A DNA stretch of 59,521 nt from CAZEFK01 sp964511405 (lineage in GTDB: Bacteria > Pseudomonadota > Alphaproteobacteria > Elsterales > Elsteraceae), in the NCBI GenBank assembly GCA_964511405.1, contig CAZEFK010000008.1, forward strand, positions 1 through 59,521, in the 5' to 3' direction. The notes beneath the pieces are model-generated. The model saw only the letters and a program-made list of their open reading frames with translations, was not told the origin of the DNA and searched no databases. The translations under genes were made by a program, and so were the position numbers. Positions 8,239 through 17,764 of this stretch are shown one piece after another. The number at the start of each line of letters is the position of its first letter. The first letter of the stretch is position 1.

Positions 8239-9584
8239 GCGTCAATCCGGCCGACTCGGTGGTCCTCGGCGACCTGTTCGGGACCCCGGCCATGCGCGAC
8301 CTGTTCGGCGACGACGGCCGCCTGCAGGCGATGCTCGACGTCGAAGCGGCGCTGGCCCGGGCCGAGGCCCGCCTAGGACTGATCCCGGCCGAGGCGGCGC
8401 AAGCGATCACGGCGGCGGCCCGGCTGGAGCATCTGGACCCGGCGGCGCTGGCGGCGTCGACCCGGGTCGTGGGCTATCCGGTCGTGGCCCTGACCAAGCA
8501 ACTGGGCCGCGCCGCCGGCGCCGAGGCCGCGCGCTGGGTGCATTGGGGGGCGACCACCCAGGACATCCTGGACACGGCGCAGTCCCTGCAGGTCAGGCGC
8601 GGCCTGGACCTGGTCGAGGCCGAGCTCGACCGCATCGTCCGGGCGCTCGCCGACCGGGCCGAGGCCCATCGCACCGACGTCATGGCCGGGCGCACCCATC
8701 TGCAGCACGCCCTGCCGGTGACCTTCGGCTACAAATGCGCGGTGTGGCTGGCGCCGTTGCTGGCTCACCGCGAGCGTCTGGCGCAGCTTAGGCCGCGGGT
8801 CGAGCTGGTGCAGTTCGGCGGCGCCGTGGGCACCCTGGCCTCGCTGGGCGACCGCGGCCGGGCCGTGACCGAGGGCCTGGCGGCCGAGCTGGGCCTGGCG
8901 CCACCGCTGGCGCCCTGGCATGTGGCGCGCGACGGCCTGGCCGAGCTGGCCGGCCTCCTGGGCCTGGTCTGCGGCAGCCTGGGCAAGCTCGCCACCGACC
9001 TCATCCTGCTGATGCAGACCGAGATCGCCGAAGTGTTCGAGCCGCACCAGCCCGGCCGCGGCGGGTCCAGCACCATGCCGCAGAAGCGCAACCCGATCGC
9101 GGCGGAATATGTGATCGCCTGCGCCCGCGGCGTCCACGCCCTGGTGCCGGTGATGCTGGGTGCCCTGCTCCAGGACCACGAGCGCGCGACCGGCCCCTGG
9201 CAGAGCGAGCAACTGGCGCTGCCCCAGATCTTCGTGCTGACCTCGGGCGCGTTGGCCCATGCCGCCGCCATCGCCGAGGGCATGGTCGTCGACACCGCCC
9301 GGATGCGCCGCAACCTGGACGCCACCGGCGGCCTGATCCAGGCCGAGGCGGTGATGATGGCGCTGGCCACCGCCCTCGGCCGCGGCCAGGCCCACGAGCT
9401 GGTCGAGCATGCCTGCGCCGCGGCGCTGGCCGAGGGCCGGCCGCTGCTCGACGTGCTGGCGACCGACCCGGCGGTGTCCCAGCGCTTCGACCGCGGACAG
9501 CTCGCCCGGATCCTGGACCCGGCGAGCTATCTGGGCGAAGCGACGGCGGTGGTCGACCGGGTCGTGGCGAAGGCGCGGGGCTGA
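8235..9584 (+). CDS. pcaB: 3-carboxy-cis,cis-muconate cycloisomerase
   Basis: A 449-residue member of the fumarase/aspartase superfamily. The family signature GSSTMPQKRNP is at about residues 276-286, and the second conserved region (AGRTHLQHALPVTFGYK, ~154-170) carries the catalytic His. An early motif LFGDDGRLQAMLDVEAALARAEA and the WVHWGATTQDILDT segment are those of PcaB rather than adenylosuccinate lyase. The reaction converts 3-carboxymuconate to 4-carboxymuconolactone, which the preceding fused enzyme consumes. The start codon overlaps that gene as ATGA. It is convergent, 13 bases away, with the next gene. Confidence 0.92.
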   Translation: MSVNPADSVVLGDLFGTPAMRDLFGDDGRLQAMLDVEAALARAEARLGLIPAEAAQAITAAARLEHLDPAALAASTRVVGYPVVALTKQLGRAAGAEAARWVHWGATTQDILDTAQSLQVRRGLDLVEAELDRIVRALADRAEAHRTDVMAGRTHLQHALPVTFGYKCAVWLAPLLAHRERLAQLRPRVELVQFGGAVGTLASLGDRGRAVTEGLAAELGLAPPLAPWHVARDGLAELAGLLGLVCGSLGKLATDLILLMQTEIAEVFEPHQPGRGGSSTMPQKRNPIAAEYVIACARGVHALVPVMLGALLQDHERATGPWQSEQLALPQIFVLTSGALAHAAAIAEGMVVDTARMRRNLDATGGLIQAEAVMMALATALGRGQAHELVEHACAAALAEGRPLLDVLATDPAVSQRFDRGQLARILDPASYLGEATAVVDRVVAKARG

Positions 9585-9597
9585 AGCTCCGAGGTCT

Positions 9598-10578
9598 CTA
9601 CCCCTGGTACAGCCCGGCCAGCCGCGCCCGGTGCTTGAGCAAGGCGATCACGACGTCCGCGATCGGCGTCGCGACCCCGGCGCTGCGCGCCAGGTCCTGG
9701 ACCGCGACCAGCTGGGCGTCGATCTCCATGGCCCGGCCGGCCTCCAGATCCTGCAGCATCGAGGCGCGATGGGTGCTGTCGCGCATGGTATCGAGCCAGG
9801 CGTCGGGATCGGCCGCCAACGTCACCCCATAGGCAGCGGCCACGGCCGCGCATTCGGCCGACAGCGCCCGGTAGATCGGCCGCAGTTCGGGATTGCGCGC
9901 AGCCTCGCCGCCATTGGAGTGGGTCAGGCACACGATCGGCGACGCGCTCATGTTGGCGGAAAGCTTGGTCCAGACCTCGTGGCGGATGCGGTCGCTCACC
10001 GGGGCGGCGAACCCGGCCGCCTCCAGCAGCCCGGCGATCGCCTGGACCCGCGGCGACCGGCTGCCGTCGGGCTCGCCCAGGACGAAGCGGTCGGCGCGGC
10101 CTGTCGCGCGCACCACGCCTGGCTCCGGCACGTCGTTGGGCGAGTAGATGACGCAGCCGATGGCGCGGCCGACCCCGACGCCGTCCCACAAGGCGCCGCC
10201 GGGGTCCAGCCGCTCCAGGCGCCGCCCCTCCTGCGCCCCGCCGATGCCATGGAAATACCACCAGGGGATGCCGTTGGCCACATAGACCACCGCCGTCGCG
10301 GGCTTGAGCAGCGCCTGGATCGGCCCCGCGATCGCCGGCAGGCCCGAGGCCTTGACCGCGGTGATCACGACATCCTGGGGCCCCAGGTCGCGCGGGTCGT
10401 CGCTGGCCGCCGGACGAACCGTGAAGCGGTCCGCCGCCCCCTCGAAGCGCAGGCCACGGGCGCGGATCGCCGCCAGATGCGGCCCGCGCACCACCACCGA
10501 CAGGTCGACGCCCGACCGCGCCAGCTTCGCCGCCAAATGGCCGCCGACCGCGCCGGCGCCATAGATGCACACCTTCAT
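9598..10578 (-). CDS. Ketopantoate reductase family (ApbA/PanE-like) NAD(P)-dependent oxidoreductase
   Basis: A 326-residue two-domain reductase. The N-terminal Rossmann fold opens with MKVCIYGAGAVGGHLA, and the C-terminal helical domain carries the conserved VWTKLSANMS segment with the catalytic lysine. I start at the ATG at 10578 because it puts the nucleotide-binding motif at the N-terminus as in the family; in-frame ATGs at 10611 and 10626 are possible. Members reduce 2-ketopantoate for pantothenate synthesis, but many paralogues next to catabolic genes act on other 2-keto acids. No pan genes are near, so the substrate is open. It lies downstream of the giant helicase on the same strand. 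Confidence 0.82.
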   Translation of the reverse strand: MKVCIYGAGAVGGHLAAKLARSGVDLSVVVRGPHLAAIRARGLRFEGAADRFTVRPAASDDPRDLGPQDVVITAVKASGLPAIAGPIQALLKPATAVVYVANGIPWWYFHGIGGAQEGRRLERLDPGGALWDGVGVGRAIGCVIYSPNDVPEPGVVRATGRADRFVLGEPDGSRSPRVQAIAGLLEAAGFAAPVSDRIRHEVWTKLSANMSASPIVCLTHSNGGEAARNPELRPIYRALSAECAAVAAAYGVTLAADPDAWLDTMRDSTHRASMLQDLEAGRAMEIDAQLVAVQDLARSAGVATPIADVVIALLKHRARLAGLYQG

Positions 10579-10622
10579 GCCGGGCCCTTGTCCGGCGTGG
10601 CGCAGGCTCATGCGTTCCTCTC

Positions 10623-13600
10623 TCAAGCCGCTACGGCCGTCTGCCGCTCAATATGTTCGATGACAGCCATACGGATCTTGCTGCCTACCTCCAATTCAAT
10701 TTCATCGCCCAGCCTCCGGCCGAGCAGGGCCTGGGCCAGCGGTTCCGAGACGTGGACGATGCCCAGCTCAGGCTTGTTCTCAGCCTTGCTCAAGCGAATG
10801 CGAATGGGTCGAGTAGGATTGTCCTCGTACCGGACCAGGACCAGATCGCCAGGCTCGATTACAAGCGCCTCGTCAGCTTGTTCGTCTGCGTCCACCACGG
10901 GCCCGGTCGCTGCGGAAGGTTCATGTTGGGTTGCCTCAGCTGGTGCTTTGGGCACGACCGGTTGGTCCTGAGTGGCAATGGTCCACGGCTCCGGCTGCTC
11001 AAGTTCGCCCTGGTCATTCAGTGAGATCATCGCCTCGGAACCGACCGCCCTGTGCTCGGTCCAAGAGCCAGCGACAGGTTCGGCCCCCAGCGGCTCGATC
11101 CCCATGCCTTCCAGCGTCCGAATCAGGTCGGCCAAACATCCGTCTGCGTCGGCAATCCAAGATGAGCCCCAGCAGCGCCAGAAGCGCCATCCCATCCGCT
11201 CAAGAGCAGATTGGCGCCGGAAGTCGGCGGCCCATCGATCGGGACCGTGCCAGCTGTCACCGTCGCACTCGACCGCCAGCCGACGGTCGTCAGCGCCTTC
11301 CACGACGAAATCGATCCGGAAACCTCCGACTGGAACCTGCGCCCGCAAGCGGTAACCTAGCGCCAGCAACCGTCGCCCGACCTCACGTTCGAATTCGGAG
11401 TCGCAAGCGTCCAGGACATCCGCCCGCATGGCGACGCGGCTGCTATCGTCCATCGGGTTGCGGAAATGCTCGATGGTGGCGAGCTTGAGGTCGCCTGGAT
11501 TGAGGTCAGAGGTGCTCACAGAGCGGACGAGCACCAGCCGATCCCGCGCCCGCGACAGGGCTACATTATACCGCTGTTCGTACATGCGGGCGCGCTGGGC
11601 CATGGCCGTTTTTGGGCACGCGACCATGGTCAAGAAAACGATGTCGCGTTCCTGGCCCTGGAAGGCGGAGGCGTTGCCGCACATCAGGCGATGGCGCTCC
11701 AGCACCTCGGCCCCGAGGTCACGGAGCAGCGTGTTGTAGATGAACTTTGCTTGCTTGTCTCCGATGAGCGAGATGACCCCAATGCTGCGGCCATCGAAAT
11801 CAGGATCCTGCGTCAGCCTGGTGACCTCTTCGACGATCACCTCGGCCTCGCGCAGGTTTACGTCGCCCGTTTTCTCGCCATCGCGGACAAAGATATCGAT
11901 GAGCGGTGGGTCCAGACGCTCGCGGGCCGTCGGCAGCCTCATCGGGATCAGCAGGTTCTGATAGAATCGGCTTGAGAACCGAATGATCGGCTCGACACAA
12001 CGGAAATGCTCTCGGAGCAAGATGGCCTTGCCCGGGAACAGCATCCCACCGAGCTCGTACAGCGAGACAGCCGGGTCCATCTGGTCGGCGAACGGCAGGT
12101 TCCGGAGATACGTCGTCCGCAGCTGCACAATGGTGCGCTCGTCCAGGCCAACATGGGTCGGGCTGACCTGCTTGTCGTCGCCCACAATGAGGACCTTCTT
12201 GCCCCTGAGCAGGGCCGGAAGAGACGTGATGTCTGACTGGCTCGCCTCGTCGACGATCACCAGATCGAACAGACCAAGCTCTGCTGGAAGCTGCTCTGAG
12301 ACCCGCCACTCCGGCAAGATCCAGCAAGGCACGGCACCCGCAGCGTCCAGGGTTGCGTCCCGGATTACACGTCGCTGCCGAACGGCCGAACGGCCAGTTC
12401 CGGCGCCCAGGTTGGCGATGGCCGAAGCGAACCTTGCCAGGGCTGCTTCAATGCGTGCTGTCAGCGAGCGCTTGAGGCCCAGGAACGTTCGCAGCTTGAC
12501 AACCTCGGCCAACAGCTTGCGCTGGCGGTCGTCAATCTGCAATCGCTCGGCCGACAAGCTCTGTAGCCTGTCACGGTCACCAAGCTGGCGGATGAAGCCG
12601 TCGGCGCGTCGCCATTCCCAGCTCTCCAACCAATCTGCTGGCGTCCATGGATCGACGCCCCCGAGTACGGGGTCGGTTGCGAGCTTCTCCGCCCAGAGCG
12701 GGGCGCCAGAGGCCCTAACCTGCTCGACGGCTCGCCCGAGACGTTCCAGCGGTTCGCGCCGACTGGCAAGGCGCTCGGCCTCGACCATTATCTCGGTCCA
12801 GGCCTCGCGTATGGCTTGGTCGGCGATCTCTGGCTTGCCCAGCGCACCCGCGAATTCGGTCAGGGCTACGTGGAAGCGTTGAGACCGCCCGCCGGCCAGG
12901 TCCACCACGCGCTGGTAGATCTCCTTTGCTTCAAGGTACTCGACCTGCTCGAGATTTTCGGCAATCGCGCGCATCGCCACCTCGAGTTCGCCTCGATGGA
13001 TCGCGGCTTTGGCATCCAGGCCGTACGGGAACAGCAGCTGCAGCGCCTCGATGCTGGCCTTGGCCCCCTGCGCGAACTTGAGCACCGACGCGATCAAACG
13101 ACCCAGGCGAAGCAGGTCTTCGCTCCCTCGGGCCCAGTCGGCCGAAATCGACTCGAAGCCGCATTCCCTGCAGAGCGCCGACCAACGGCTCAGGAACGAG
13201 CGCACATCCTTTTGCCAGATCCGGTAGTCCCTGACTTCAGCCCAATCTCCAGGCACACGAGGCGCGCGGCCCTCGATCGTCACGCCAGCGAGCTGTTCCT
13301 TCAGCGATCCCTTACCGAACGAGAAGAGGCCGAACGGCCTTCCGCCACGTGCATAGGTCATCACCGCGGAGTCAAACTGGTCATCGTCGAGCGGCACATC
13401 GCCGACCCTAATGGCCTGGCTGGTGAGCTCCCGACCCCGTTCGTACAGCTGGACCCAGCTCTCAAGTCCCCGCCGAAGGCCCGGCATAGTGGCCTCGTCG
13501 GATCGCTTCGCTCCGGCCAGCATCTGGTAGGCGGGGATGAGCCAAGCCTCTTCGCGGATAGCGACGAAGAACTCCTCGAATTCCTGGAGCCACACGTGGA

Positions 13601-15671
13601 CCCCGCGGGCCTGGACGATGGTGCCGGACTGCATGATGGGCACGTCGCCCGTCTGCCGGTTTGCATCGAGCTCTCGGGCCCGCCGGAGGTCGCGATGCGC
13701 CGCCAGGATCCCGGGAAGCGGCGGGAAGAGGTCAGGATCGGGGATCGCCTCGATGGGATATAGGATGTCTTCGCCGAGACGAGTCCGGATGTCCCGCGCA
13801 GCGGTGATGTCGGCCTCATCGAAACGCGGTTCGTATGCCGGGTCGAGGTCCATCGCATCCTCGAACCAGGCGTGTTGAGCACGCTCGGCCGTCACCCAGC
13901 GCGCCAGTTCGATAGGTAGGACCACTCGGCCGCGGCTCCTTACCTTCTCGAGGTTGCGTTGCGCATGATCGAGCAGCTCGGCATCGATATCCGCGATGCG
14001 CCGTTTGATCTTCACGATCTGGTCCTGATGCGTCCGGATCTCGTCACTGGTGCGGCGGGTATCGATCTGCTTGGCTTCATTGGCCAAGACCTGAACAGCC
14101 TGCTCCAGCTGGCGCGCACCCTCCCGGTCATTGTGGATGACTGCGATGGCCAGATCGCGGACGCCTTCTGGTAGCTTCTCTTGAAGGGCTTTCAGCGCCT
14201 CAGGTGTCTTGGCTGTGACCAGGACCCGCCGGTGGGTCGCAAGATAGTGGCAGATGACGTTCGCTATGGTGTGGGTCTTGCCAGTGCCCGGCGGTCCCTG
14301 GACAAGGACGCCATCCGCGTCGCTCAGGCGCTTCAGGATCTCGCGCTGAGCATCGTTGGACGGCAGCGGAAAGAACTCGGCAGCGTCCTTGGTCGTAGCG
14401 CTCGGCTCGCGCCTGCCTGAAGCTGGCTCGCCGCTCCAGTTACCAATGCCGGTCGGCGCCCCTGAGGACGCTGGCTGGCTGGGCAGCTCCCAGGTTTCGT
14501 CGGCCAGATCGATGTCGCCGTCGCTGTCATAGAGGCGTTCGTCGCCAGGGGGAACCACTAGATGCAGCGCCGCTGGCGGCAATTCGGTCTCGGTCTTTGC
14601 CGATTCGACCGCCTTGATGAGCTTCTGGATGTCGGCTTGACGGATGTCCTCGGTGCGCTGTCGCCTATAGAGGACCCAGGTGTCGGTTATGCGCAGGGTC
14701 CCATCTATCGCGGGCAGTCCGCGGCTGGCCGGATCGTAGCCGGCCTCGTCCGGGACATAGAGGCCAGTGGCCGAAAGCCGTGCGGCGCACATGTGGAGGA
14801 GCGGTTCGAAGGAACGGCGGTCAAACGGCGAGAAACCGCGGTCGGGGTCATCGACAAACCTCTCAAGCTGCTCCGATGCATCGAGCTGAAGGCCCGTCGC
14901 TCCTTCGATGTCCCATCTTATGAATGGCTTCAGAGCCATCTTGGGCGGCATCTGTCGGGGACTGACGGTCAGCGTCCCGTTCTCAAGCAGCTCGATCTCA
15001 ACCAGCTGCTCGATCACCGGCGCATTGATGCGGCCCAGTTCGTGTTGCCAGCGCGCGATGCCTATGCCCCAGACCAGTTCGATGGCGTTGTCCTCGCCAG
15101 CGGCGGTCACGCGCTGCTGGACCTGGTACAGTTGGTTGTAGATTTCGATGCTGCGTCTTCGCGGCCGTTCGGTCTCGGCCCACCGCTTCCAGGGACCGTC
15201 GACATATTCCTGCCACGCATCTTGAAACTCGGGCATGCGCTGAACCAACAGGATCGCGTCCATTTCGGGCGGGTGATCTTCTATCGCGTCGCGCGGGCGC
15301 ATCACGTCGTCTGCGTCAAGCAACCCGGCCTCGCATAGGTCCGAGATGTCTTCGATTGGCAGGCGTAGCATGCGCCGGGTCATGAGCTTAGGCGGCTTGT
15401 GCGGGCCAGGATGCGCCTCGCGTTCGAGCCAACCGTCGAAGATGGGGTCAGGATCCGGCGGTCGGATCTCGCGCAATCTGCTCAGCTGAAGCCAAATGTC
15501 GGGGCTGACCGCGACCTGGACGCCTTCAAGCCCCAGCAGGTCCTTTTCGTGAATCGGTGAAAGCTTGTCCGCCACTAGGTCAAAGATGACCTTCTGATTG
15601 AACCCAACCAGATCCTGCGTGTAGAGCAGGCAGTCGCGAAGATCCGCCCGTAAGCGCTCGAGTTCCGGCAT
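10623..15671 (-). CDS. Giant SF1 helicase-nuclease (AAA_11/AAA_12 helicase, MTES_1575/Vsr-like nuclease, GreA/GreB-like C-terminal domain); candidate defence protein
   Basis: A 1,682-residue cytoplasmic protein. Residues 1-430 are an N-terminal region I do not recognise. An SF1B helicase follows: Walker A GPPGTGKT (459-466), Walker B VDEASQSD (~1140-1147), motif III GDDKQVSPT (1164-1172), REHFRC (1220-1225), QGQERDIVF (~1338) and arginine-finger motif NVALSRARDR (~1369-1378), with a ~640-residue insertion between Walker A and B. Residues ~1424-1525 resemble the PD-(D/E)XK-like MTES_1575/Vsr endonuclease domain (Glu1428 region, Asp1454, Glu1468-x-Asp1470). Residues ~1604-1675 look like the FKBP-like C-terminal domain of GreA/GreB (PLAQALLGRRLGDEIELEV). 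The helicase-plus-Vsr-like plan resembles the hhe anti-phage proteins (from memory), which do not, to my knowledge, end in a Gre-like domain. It stands alone, with GC slightly lower than its neighbours. Confidence 0.85.
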   Translation of the reverse strand: MPELERLRADLRDCLLYTQDLVGFNQKVIFDLVADKLSPIHEKDLLGLEGVQVAVSPDIWLQLSRLREIRPPDPDPIFDGWLEREAHPGPHKPPKLMTRRMLRLPIEDISDLCEAGLLDADDVMRPRDAIEDHPPEMDAILLVQRMPEFQDAWQEYVDGPWKRWAETERPRRRSIEIYNQLYQVQQRVTAAGEDNAIELVWGIGIARWQHELGRINAPVIEQLVEIELLENGTLTVSPRQMPPKMALKPFIRWDIEGATGLQLDASEQLERFVDDPDRGFSPFDRRSFEPLLHMCAARLSATGLYVPDEAGYDPASRGLPAIDGTLRITDTWVLYRRQRTEDIRQADIQKLIKAVESAKTETELPPAALHLVVPPGDERLYDSDGDIDLADETWELPSQPASSGAPTGIGNWSGEPASGRREPSATTKDAAEFFPLPSNDAQREILKRLSDADGVLVQGPPGTGKTHTIANVICHYLATHRRVLVTAKTPEALKALQEKLPEGVRDLAIAVIHNDREGARQLEQAVQVLANEAKQIDTRRTSDEIRTHQDQIVKIKRRIADIDAELLDHAQRNLEKVRSRGRVVLPIELARWVTAERAQHAWFEDAMDLDPAYEPRFDEADITAARDIRTRLGEDILYPIEAIPDPDLFPPLPGILAAHRDLRRARELDANRQTGDVPIMQSGTIVQARGVHVWLQEFEEFFVAIREEAWLIPAYQMLAGAKRSDEATMPGLRRGLESWVQLYERGRELTSQAIRVGDVPLDDDQFDSAVMTYARGGRPFGLFSFGKGSLKEQLAGVTIEGRAPRVPGDWAEVRDYRIWQKDVRSFLSRWSALCRECGFESISADWARGSEDLLRLGRLIASVLKFAQGAKASIEALQLLFPYGLDAKAAIHRGELEVAMRAIAENLEQVEYLEAKEIYQRVVDLAGGRSQRFHVALTEFAGALGKPEIADQAIREAWTEIMVEAERLASRREPLERLGRAVEQVRASGAPLWAEKLATDPVLGGVDPWTPADWLESWEWRRADGFIRQLGDRDRLQSLSAERLQIDDRQRKLLAEVVKLRTFLGLKRSLTARIEAALARFASAIANLGAGTGRSAVRQRRVIRDATLDAAGAVPCWILPEWRVSEQLPAELGLFDLVIVDEASQSDITSLPALLRGKKVLIVGDDKQVSPTHVGLDERTIVQLRTTYLRNLPFADQMDPAVSLYELGGMLFPGKAILLREHFRCVEPIIRFSSRFYQNLLIPMRLPTARERLDPPLIDIFVRDGEKTGDVNLREAEVIVEEVTRLTQDPDFDGRSIGVISLIGDKQAKFIYNTLLRDLGAEVLERHRLMCGNASAFQGQERDIVFLTMVACPKTAMAQRARMYEQRYNVALSRARDRLVLVRSVSTSDLNPGDLKLATIEHFRNPMDDSSRVAMRADVLDACDSEFEREVGRRLLALGYRLRAQVPVGGFRIDFVVEGADDRRLAVECDGDSWHGPDRWAADFRRQSALERMGWRFWRCWGSSWIADADGCLADLIRTLEGMGIEPLGAEPVAGSWTEHRAVGSEAMISLNDQGELEQPEPWTIATQDQPVVPKAPAEATQHEPSAATGPVVDADEQADEALVIEPGDLVLVRYEDNPTRPIRIRLSKAENKPELGIVHVSEPLAQALLGRRLGDEIELEVGSKIRMAVIEHIERQTAVAA

Positions 15672-16070
15672 GCGTGTGCCACCCTCCCGCAGGGACGCTA
15701 CCGAAACCGAGCAGGCAGATCCATAGTTGTCGCCTTAGTTGCGATTCAAGATTTCGTATCACCCCAATTTGGGGCTTCCGGTTCTGCAACCCAGCGCGCT
15801 CCGCGAATAACGACGCCCCCTTCCGAAAATACCGCGCACAGCACGATCACGCCGGCCGCCAGGCTGCCGGCGGCCGGACGATCGGTCATAGGGTGGACCC
15901 GCAAACTCATGCCCGGAACATCGATCCCGCCGCCTCAAATCCCAATGCCACGCCGTTCGGCGTTTGTCGCAGATCATCCGGAAATCGCTGGACGCGTCCG
16001 TTACCACGGCTGCTGGCGCGTCTTGCCCCACGGCCGGATCCTGGCTTTTGCCCCGGTTACGGCCGGATGG
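15672..16070. other. Intergenic region upstream of the giant helicase; CCCCAA-T-TTGGGG palindrome
   Basis: There is no convincing gene in these 399 bases; the open frames on both strands are Arg/Pro-rich and match nothing recognisable. The stretch 15720-15775 is distinctly AT-richer than its surroundings and is a plausible promoter for the helicase. It holds a perfect palindrome CCCCAA-T-TTGGGG at 15762-15774, about 90 bases before the helicase start, which could be an operator. Confidence 0.45.
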
Positions 16071-17618
16071 TCAGCCGGCGCCGATCCCGGCGAGGAACCG
16101 GGTCACGTCCTGATCGAGCGCTGCGGACTGGCGCGCCAGGTCGCCGGCGGCGCCGAGCACGCCGGCAGCGGCCTGGCCGGTGTCCTCGGCGGTGCGCCGC
16201 ATGTCGCGGCCGCGGTCGGAGACCACCCGGGCGCCGTCGGCGGCGCGCTGAACGCTGTGGGCGATCGCGCGCGTAGCCGCGCTCTGCTGCTCGACCGCGC
16301 CCGAGATCGCCGCGGCGATCCGGTTGATGCGGGCGATCGTGCCGCCGATGCCGGCGATCGCCGCTACCGCCGCCTGGGTCCGGCCCTGGATCGCCGCCAC
16401 CTGATCCTGGATCTGCTGGGTGGCGCGCGCGGTCTGGCCGGCCAGCGTCTTGACCTCGGTCGCGACCACCGCGAAGCCCTTGCCCGCCTCGCCGGCCCGC
16501 GCCGCCTCGATCGTCGCGTTCAGGGCCAGCAGGTTGGTCTGCTCGGCGATCTCGCTGATCAGGCTGACCACTTCGCCGATGCGCTCGGCCGAGGCCGCCA
16601 ATTCGCGCACCGTGCCGCGGGTGCCGTCGGCCTCGGCCACGGCGGTCAGCGACACCGCGCTGGCATCTTCGGCCTGGGCCGCGATGGCCGACACCGACAT
16701 GGTCAGCTGTTCGGCCGCGGCGGCGGCGGCCTGGATGTCGCCGGCCGCCGACTCGGCCGCCGACGCCACCGCGACAGCGCAGCCCGTGGCGACGTCGGCC
16801 GTGTCGGTCATGCCGCGGGCCGAACCCTCGAGCCCGGCAGCGGCGGCCGATAGGGCTCCGGCGATGGCGGCGGCGCTGGTCCGAAATTGCGCGGCATGCC
16901 CAGCGAGCGCGGCCGCGCGCGCCTCCGCGTCGGCCCGCGCGAGCTCGGCGGCCGCCTGCAGCCGCTGGACCTCGGCGGCATTGTGCCGGAACTGTTCGAC
17001 CGCATCGGCCATGGCGCCGATCTCCGAGCGCGCGCCGGTCGACGGCACCGCCACGCTGACATCGCCGCCGGCCACGGCCAGCATCGCGGCGCGGATCCGG
17101 TCGAGAGCGCGGAAGAGCCCGCCGATCACCGCGGCACCGACGGCCAGCAGCACCGCGGACAGCGGCACCGCCACCTTCAGGATGCCGACCAGGATCGCGG
17201 CGACCCAGGCGTCGAAATTGGCCTCGAGGCCGAGCGCGACGATGCCCAGGCCGTCCGTCCCGGGCTCGGCATAGGCATAGTAGCGGTCGCCGCCGACCTC
17301 GACCCGGCCGTGAACCGGTGCCGGCCCGGGCCGGAATCCCGCCGCCATGGGGCCGCTCGCGGCGACCGGTCGGCCGTCTCGATACAGGCCGACCGTCGCG
17401 CCGGTCAGCGCCGCGGCGGTGTTGGCGACGGCCTCGGCCGGCTCCCCGGACGCCGCCAGATGGCGGGCGATCGCCGCGACCTGCTCGAGGCGCCCTCCGA
17501 CCTCGGCCTCGAACTGCTGGTGCAGGTCATGCGCGACGATCGCCAGGATCGCCGCCACCGTCACCGCCATGCTGCCGGCGAACAGCGCGACCAGCCGTGC
17601 CTTGAGCGAAAGCCTCAT
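16071..17618 (-). CDS. Methyl-accepting chemotaxis protein with HAMP domain
   Basis: A 515-residue membrane chemoreceptor. Start at ATG 17618 (MRLSLKARL), preceded by a purine-rich GGGGGGATCGGG site; the frame extends 24 codons further, but those are Arg-rich and untypical. TM1 is at ~8-30, then a short periplasmic sensor of about 120 residues, TM2 at ~145-170 (LKVAVPLSAVLLAVGAAVI), a HAMP linker (SEIGAMADAVEQFRHN) and the signalling domain with the MCP hairpin tip EQTNLLALNATIEAARAGE and GKGFAVVATEVKTLA. The sensor is too short and diverged to name a ligand. Divergent from mobA with 146 bases between. Confidence 0.93.
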   Translation of the reverse strand: MRLSLKARLVALFAGSMAVTVAAILAIVAHDLHQQFEAEVGGRLEQVAAIARHLAASGEPAEAVANTAAALTGATVGLYRDGRPVAASGPMAAGFRPGPAPVHGRVEVGGDRYYAYAEPGTDGLGIVALGLEANFDAWVAAILVGILKVAVPLSAVLLAVGAAVIGGLFRALDRIRAAMLAVAGGDVSVAVPSTGARSEIGAMADAVEQFRHNAAEVQRLQAAAELARADAEARAAALAGHAAQFRTSAAAIAGALSAAAAGLEGSARGMTDTADVATGCAVAVASAAESAAGDIQAAAAAAEQLTMSVSAIAAQAEDASAVSLTAVAEADGTRGTVRELAASAERIGEVVSLISEIAEQTNLLALNATIEAARAGEAGKGFAVVATEVKTLAGQTARATQQIQDQVAAIQGRTQAAVAAIAGIGGTIARINRIAAAISGAVEQQSAATRAIAHSVQRAADGARVVSDRGRDMRRTAEDTGQAAAGVLGAAGDLARQSAALDQDVTRFLAGIGAG

Positions 17619-17764
17619 GTCCCGATCCCCCCGCGTCCGCCGGCCGGCATGCCGCCGGTACGCGCGACTGCGCGAATTGCTCCGTCTCATGGGTTCGATG
17701 TGTGGCGGCCATAGGGCACGGCGTCGGCCCGAAAGCGGCGACCGCCGCCGGCTGACCCGATAAG

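Noticed and set aside
10578..10623. Possibility that the ketopantoate-reductase-like gene is part of the helicase defence unit
   Set aside because: The gap and high GC match the chromosomal background, and no defence system known to me uses this family; co-transcription is likely accidental.
15674..16276. A 200-codon plus-strand frame in the gap next to the helicase
   Set aside because: It is Arg/Pro-rich without recognisable motifs and runs into the chemoreceptor gene on the other strand; no ribosome-binding site.
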